Assembly (NCBI GenBank): GCA_023427125.1
Contig: JAEZBP010001191.1
Span: 1-9,625 of the forward strand
Direction of reading: 5' to 3'
Length of the DNA: 9,625 nt
Origin: Pseudomonadota bacterium
GTDB taxonomy: Bacteria > Myxococcota_A > Polyangia > Polyangiales > Sandaracinaceae
Shown: positions 6,788-9,625 of the stretch, piece after piece
Layout: every line of letters begins with the position of its first letter
Position numbering within the stretch: the first letter of the stretch is position 1
Position numbers and translations under genes: made by a program
The notes under the pieces: model-generated
What the model was told of the DNA's origin: nothing
What the model saw: only the letters and a program-made list of their open reading frames with translations
Database searches by the model: none

Positions 6788-7813
6788 ATGAAGAACCCTC
6801 TGCTCACGGTGGCTCTGTTGGCGCTCGCGGGGTGCACGGGCGAGCTCGCCGAGACGCCGCCCAACCCGAGCTGCAACAACGACTGCACTCCGGACGACGA
6901 CGCAGGACCGACAGCGACCGTCGATGCCGGCCCGATCACTCCCGGCGACGATGCGGCGATCCCGCCTCCTCCACCGCCGCCTCCGCCGCCCCCGGTCGAT
7001 GATGCAGGCGCCCCTCCGCCGCCTCCTCCTCCGCCTCCCCCTCCGCCGCCCACCGAGTGCGTGAACGCGACGCGCCTCTGGTACGACGACTTCGAGACCG
7101 GCGACTACAGCCGCTGGACCGGCCGCAGCTACAACAACGAGTGGGGCAACGGCTGCCAGAACAACGGGATCAGCACGGAGCAGGCCCACTCGGGGACTCG
7201 CTCATCGCGCTCCGAGATCGTCTGCCGGAGCCACGAGGACGTGCACCGCGGCTACGGCGGCGTTCAGTTCAACGGCGACAGTCCGCTCGACTACTACACG
7301 AACGTCGGCAACGGCACCGAGGCCCCCAACGGCATCGTCAACACGTTCTGGCTCTGGCTCGATACGCCCTATGACTTCGGCGGCGGTCGCTGGATGAGCC
7401 TCTGGACCAGCAACGGAGATTGCGGCTGGGCCGAGCGGGTGATCACCCTCGGGCTCGAGGACGCGAGCCGGCGCATCACCCCGGCGCATATCGTCGACAG
7501 CGGCGGCACCGTCACGTTCAGCCCCGGCGCGCCGAGCCTCCCGCTCCGGACGTGGGCGCGCGTGACGGTCTACATCAACTACCACACCGGCGTGATGCAC
7601 GTCTGGCAGGACGGCGCGAGCGTGCTGCACGCGACCTTCTCCCGCCCCTCCACCGACATCTGCCAGTGGCACTGGGGCGCTTACGCCAGCGGCAACAACG
7701 ACGACATCGTGCTCTTCGAGGACGACAAGAGCCTCTGGAAGCTCGAGGAGGAGTGGACCGACTTCTCGCGCGAGCCCTGGCTCGAGGGCACCGCGACGCC
7801 CGCTTGCCGATGA
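6788..7813 (+). CDS. Secreted lipoprotein with polyproline stalk and probable concanavalin A-like jelly-roll domain
   Basis: This 341-residue protein is exported and lipid-anchored: MKNPLLTVALLALAGC gives a lipobox Leu-Ala-Gly-Cys at 13-16, with Thr at +2, which by the E. coli rule favours the outer membrane. Residues 17-58 are low-complexity and acidic, with Cys29 and Cys33 and 'DAG' segments. Residues 59-69 are eleven prolines and 76-88 thirteen prolines, separated by VDDAGA, forming a stiff stalk. The folded part runs from about 91 to 341 and begins LWYDDFETGDYSRW. That opening, the following S-G-T-R-S-S-R-S-E strand and the late RVTVYINYHTGVMHVW strand recall concanavalin A-like polysaccharide-lyase or lectin jelly rolls. 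Six cysteines (91, 123, 146, 212, 292, 340) could form three disulfides. The domain is rich in Trp, Tyr and Asn, typical of carbohydrate-contacting surfaces. Whether it binds or cleaves glycans cannot be told. There is no Shine-Dalgarno. It converges on ccmB. Confidence 0.85.
   Translation: MKNPLLTVALLALAGCTGELAETPPNPSCNNDCTPDDDAGPTATVDAGPITPGDDAAIPPPPPPPPPPPVDDAGAPPPPPPPPPPPPPTECVNATRLWYDDFETGDYSRWTGRSYNNEWGNGCQNNGISTEQAHSGTRSSRSEIVCRSHEDVHRGYGGVQFNGDSPLDYYTNVGNGTEAPNGIVNTFWLWLDTPYDFGGGRWMSLWTSNGDCGWAERVITLGLEDASRRITPAHIVDSGGTVTFSPGAPSLPLRTWARVTVYINYHTGVMHVWQDGASVLHATFSRPSTDICQWHWGAYASGNNDDIVLFEDDKSLWKLEEEWTDFSREPWLEGTATPACR
6962..7051 (+). repeat. Polyproline-coding tract (11 + 13 Pro codons)
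   Basis: Bases 6962-6994 and 7013-7051 encode runs of 11 and 13 prolines split by six residues. All four proline codons occur in irregular order, so the tract is not a perfect DNA microsatellite and appears maintained at the protein level. The strand is strongly pyrimidine-biased. Runs of this kind stall ribosomes and depend on elongation factor P (established knowledge). Confidence 0.9.
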
Positions 7814-7832
7814 GGCTCCCGTGAGCGGAGCG

Positions 7833-7862
7833 GCGGCTCCTCGCGTCGGCGCGAGGAGCCGC
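7833..7862. terminator. Perfect 13-bp hairpin between convergent genes, probable bidirectional terminator
   Basis: GCGGCTCCTCGCG at 7833-7845 pairs perfectly with CGCGAGGAGCCGC at 7850-7862 around a TCGG loop. It lies between the lipoprotein stop (7813) and the ccmB stop (7867), so it can serve both strands. No true T-run follows on either strand; on the plus strand the next bases are TCTCTCACTCGCTC. The stem strength and convergent placement carry the call. Confidence 0.65.
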
Positions 7863-7866
7863 TCTC

Positions 7867-8547
7867 TCACTCGCTCATCAGGGGCTCGAAGAGGACGAGG
7901 CCGCACACGATCGCGACCAGATCGAACGCGGCGAGGACGCGCAGCCAGTCGGCGATCTCCGAGAAGGGAGCGCCGCCGAAGAGCTCGCGGGTCGCGACCA
8001 CCCCGGCCAAGAGGCCGGGCGAGGCGAGCGGAAAGAGGACGACGCTCAGCATGAGCTCGCGGCCTCCCGTGCGGACACCCATCGAGGCGAAGAGCGTGCC
8101 CATCGCGACGTAGCCGACCGAGCCGAGCAGGAGGATCGGTCCGGCGTGCAGCACCGTCTGAAGCACGTCGAGCCGGAAGAGGATGGCGACGACCGGCAGG
8201 AGCACGAGGTCGATCGCCAGGACGAGGACCAGCGTGCCGAGCATCTTGCCCGCGTAGATCGCGCTCCGCGGGATCGGCGAGAGGAGCAGGCCGCGGATCG
8301 CGTCCGACTCTCGCTCGCGGGCCCAGGCGCGGCCCATCGCCAGCACCGCCGCGAAGCACGCGGACACCCAGAGCACGCCCGGCGCGATCTTCTGCGACGT
8401 GACGTCGTCGAGGAAGAACGCGAGCGAGGTGAGCACCGTGACGAGCAGGCCGAAGAGACCGGCGGTCACGAGGATCTCCGCGGTGCGCAGCTCGATGCGG
8501 AGCTCCTTGCCGAGGATGAGCGCGGTGCCTGCGAAGAAGCGCTTCAT
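7867..8547 (-). CDS. ccmB: CcmB-like heme exporter/cytochrome c maturation ABC transporter membrane subunit
   Basis: CcmB is the membrane subunit that works with the ATPase CcmA in system I cytochrome c maturation, where the CcmABCD complex helps release heme-loaded CcmE. The 226-residue length fits the family (about 220). Six membrane segments can be seen at about 25-45, 54-74, 102-125, 136-156, 165-186 and 203-223. The N-terminal amphipathic KELRIELRTAE precedes the first helix. The cytoplasmic loop ARERESDAIRGLLLSPIPRS at 75-94 and the LFPLASPGLLAG stretch in helix five are CcmB-like. The ATG at 8547 overlaps the ccmA stop as ATGA and has a good Shine-Dalgarno. A remote alternative is an unspecialised ABC-2 type permease. 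ccmC does not follow: the next gene is convergent. Confidence 0.88.
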   Translation of the reverse strand: MKRFFAGTALILGKELRIELRTAEILVTAGLFGLLVTVLTSLAFFLDDVTSQKIAPGVLWVSACFAAVLAMGRAWARERESDAIRGLLLSPIPRSAIYAGKMLGTLVLVLAIDLVLLPVVAILFRLDVLQTVLHAGPILLLGSVGYVAMGTLFASMGVRTGGRELMLSVVLFPLASPGLLAGVVATRELFGGAPFSEIADWLRVLAAFDLVAIVCGLVLFEPLMSE

Positions 8548-9200
8548 GCGGACGCTCCCTCGACGACGCGCCCGCGATCGAGGCGGATGCGGCGCTCGGA
8601 GAGGCGATCGGCGAGCGACGGATCGTGGGTGATCAAGAGGACGATGGCGCCGCGCTCGCGCTCCGCCTCCACCGCGCGCACCAGCCGCTCGACGCCGTGC
8701 ACGTCGAGGCCGGTCGAGGGCTCGTCGAGCAGGAGCAGCCGCGGCGAGTGGACGAGCGCGCGGGCGAGCGAGATGCGCTGGAGCTGCCCGCGCGAGTAGG
8801 TGCGCGCCGGGCGATCGCGGAAGCGGCCGATCTCGAAGCGCTCGAGCAGCGACTCGACGCGCGCCTCCGGAGCGGCGAGCTCGTGGAGCCGCGCGTAGAG
8901 CCGCAGGTTCTCGAGGCCGCTGAGGTCCGGGTAGATCATCGCCGCGTGAGCGAGCACGCCGATCTGGGCGCGCAGCTCGCTCCCCCCGCGGGTGTGATCG
9001 CCGTAGCGGACCTCGCCGCGCGTCGGGCGGACGAGCTGCGCGAGGACGTTGAGGAGCGTGCTCTTGCCCGAGCCGTTGGGCCCCTCGACGACGGTGATCA
9101 CGCCCGCGTCGAAGCGCGCGTCGACGCCGACGAGCGCCCGGGTCGGGCCGTAGACCTTGACGAGCCCGCGCGCCTCGACGCTGGTGAAGTCGAGCCTCAT
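8544..9200 (-). CDS. ccmA: CcmA-like ABC transporter ATP-binding protein, heme/cytochrome c maturation
   Basis: This 218-residue cytoplasmic ATPase would power the CcmB-containing complex. Walker A is GPNGSGKST at 40-48. The ABC signature is YSRGQLQR at 135-142, with Arg in place of the first Gly of LSGGQ, as seen in CcmA relatives. Walker B is LLLLDEP at 155-161, followed by STGLD at 162-166, and the switch His is ITHD at 190-193. The Q-loop region reads VLAHAAMIYPDLSGLENL, with His where most ABC ATPases have Gln; histidine there is common in CcmA-like proteins. The length is that of a minimal CcmA. The ATG at 9200 was chosen because the protein then starts just before the first beta strand; there is no Shine-Dalgarno, but an extended -10 lies close upstream. 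It overlaps ccmB by four bases. Confidence 0.9.
   Translation of the reverse strand: MRLDFTSVEARGLVKVYGPTRALVGVDARFDAGVITVVEGPNGSGKSTLLNVLAQLVRPTRGEVRYGDHTRGGSELRAQIGVLAHAAMIYPDLSGLENLRLYARLHELAAPEARVESLLERFEIGRFRDRPARTYSRGQLQRISLARALVHSPRLLLLDEPSTGLDVHGVERLVRAVEAERERGAIVLLITHDPSLADRLSERRIRLDRGRVVEGASA
8555..8561 (-). promoter_or_regulatory. Shine-Dalgarno for ccmB
   Basis: The minus strand reads GAGGGAG followed by seven bases and the ccmB ATG, a near-ideal ribosome binding site inside the 3' end of ccmA. It is the only clear Shine-Dalgarno of the window, and it belongs to an internal cistron; it also fixes the ccmB start. Confidence 0.7.
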
Positions 9201-9214
9201 CGTGGTCGGGCCTG

Positions 9215-9223
9215 TACTTAGCA
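9215..9223 (-). promoter_or_regulatory. Candidate extended -10 promoter for ccmAB
   Basis: On the minus strand the bases are TGCTAAGTA, sharing TGCTA with the two boxes flanking 6119-6213. It ends 14 bases before the ccmA ATG, so the leader would be about eight bases. No -35 is visible. An inverted repeat (9222-9227 with 9234-9239) overlaps its upstream edge by two bases. Confidence 0.38.
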
Positions 9224-9239
9224 GGCTGCCGCGAGCCTG
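9222..9239. repeat. Short inverted repeat between the small membrane gene and ccmA
   Basis: CAGGCT at 9222-9227 and AGCCTG at 9234-9239 are perfect inverted copies with a six-base GC-only spacer. It could be a weak terminator for the upstream gene ending at 9259 or an operator touching the ccmA -10 box. Six base pairs is little in such GC-rich DNA, so chance is possible. Confidence 0.25.
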
Positions 9240-9258
9240 GCCGGTTTCGGTGCTGGCG

Positions 9259-9567
9259 TCACTCGACCTCGGGGTCGGCCTTGCGCCGGCGCGCGGCGCG
9301 CCCGCCTCCGCCGAGCAGGCCGACGTCGAAGAGCAGCCCGACGATCACGAGCAGCCACCCGAAGGGCGTCAGGCCGCCGCCCTGCTCGAGGCTGTGGCTC
9401 GCGAACGCGAACGCGAGCGTCGTCGTCGGCAGGAAGATGAACCCGAGGATCGGCCAGAGCGTGGCGGGGAAGGGCTCGCTCAGATAGCCGCGCGGACCGA
9501 AGAGCCAGACGAGCGCGAGCGCGACACGCGGGAACGCGAGCGCGAGACAACCGACGAGGCAGCCCAT
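9259..9567 (-). CDS. Small three-helix membrane protein of unknown function
   Basis: A 102-residue hydrophobic protein with three predicted membrane segments at about 4-23, 35-56 and 68-86, and a basic tail (RAARRRK at 90-96) that should lie in the cytoplasm. Conserved-looking features are FPRVALALVWLFG at 12-24 and the LGFIFLPTTTLAFAF stretch at 41-55. These resemble a widespread uncharacterised family of short bacterial membrane proteins that I recognise by pattern but cannot name. The ATG at 9567 is the first possible start, since an in-frame TGA lies three codons upstream. A GGGGAG at 9581-9586 is 13 bases away, rather far for a Shine-Dalgarno. It lies 58 bases before ccmA on the same strand, but a separate promoter seems to serve ccmA, so a role in cytochrome maturation is not implied. 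Confidence 0.7.
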   Translation of the reverse strand: MGCLVGCLALAFPRVALALVWLFGPRGYLSEPFPATLWPILGFIFLPTTTLAFAFASHSLEQGGGLTPFGWLLVIVGLLFDVGLLGGGGRAARRRKADPEVE

Positions 9568-9625
9568 ACGCCATCACGTACTCCCCGATCGTTCGCCGCG
9601 CATCGTGACCCGCGAGGCCACCACG

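Noticed and set aside
7202..8359. A 385-codon minus-strand frame spanning the convergent junction
   Set aside because: It runs antisense through the jelly-roll lipoprotein and out of frame through ccmB, crosses the hairpin, and has a low-complexity translation. Both overlapped genes are far better supported.
9218..9577. GTG-started 119-codon minus-strand frame overlapping the small membrane protein
   Set aside because: It has a better-placed Shine-Dalgarno-like GGGGAG, but the product is arginine-rich and featureless, while the 9567 frame encodes three clean membrane helices.
1..9625. Mobile element, CRISPR array, tRNA/rRNA or phage signatures
   Set aside because: I saw no transposase or integrase motifs, no regularly spaced direct repeats, no tRNA cloverleaf or rRNA core sequence, and no local shift in base composition suggesting transfer.

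Overview
The window is uniformly GC-rich and densely coded, with GC-biased third codon positions throughout. It reads like a chromosome segment from a predatory or soil myxobacterium (Myxococcota), most likely of the Polyangiales/Sandaracinaceae type. Two things point there. One is a secreted lipoprotein with repeated 'DAG' acidic segments and polyproline linkers. The other is a long-POTRA Omp85 protein paired with TamB. The taxon is an inference from style and was not tested by alignment. I see no mobile element, CRISPR array, tRNA or rRNA, and no gene-free stretch longer than about 95 bases.

Layout. (1) 1-6118, minus strand: a two-gene envelope-biogenesis operon. A full-length TamB-like protein (1405 aa) is followed, with a 4-base GTGA overlap, by a BamA/TamA (Omp85) family protein whose beta-barrel runs off the left edge. 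The visible part is a signal peptide plus what I count as seven POTRA domains. (2) 6119-6213: a 95-base divergent promoter region with an extended -10 box on each strand. (3) 6214-6699, plus strand: a DUF1285-like small protein. (4) 6700-6787: a regulatory-looking spacer with four TCAC/GTGA half-sites packed into 17 bases. (5) 6788-7813, plus strand: an outer-membrane or surface lipoprotein with a proline-rich stalk and a probable concanavalin A-like jelly-roll domain. (6) 7814-7866: a convergent junction with a perfect 13-bp hairpin, probably a shared terminator. (7) 7867-9200, minus strand: ccmA-ccmB, an ABC transporter pair of the cytochrome c maturation/heme type, overlapping by ATGA. (8) 9259-9567, minus strand: a small three-helix membrane protein of unknown function upstream of ccmA.

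How the genes work together. TamB bridges the inner and outer membranes, and the Omp85 partner forms the outer-membrane end, so the first operon is a lipid-transport and/or outer-membrane protein assembly unit. CcmA and CcmB supply the ATPase and membrane subunit of the Ccm system; the other Ccm genes are not in the window. The lipoprotein and the DUF1285 protein have no clear functional link to their neighbours. Three candidate promoters share a TGCTA-containing extended -10 very close to the start codon, and those genes have no Shine-Dalgarno sequence. This suggests short-leader or leaderless transcripts. I found no clearly new multi-gene system; the most unusual items are the long POTRA array, the polyproline-stalked lipoprotein and the promoter architecture.
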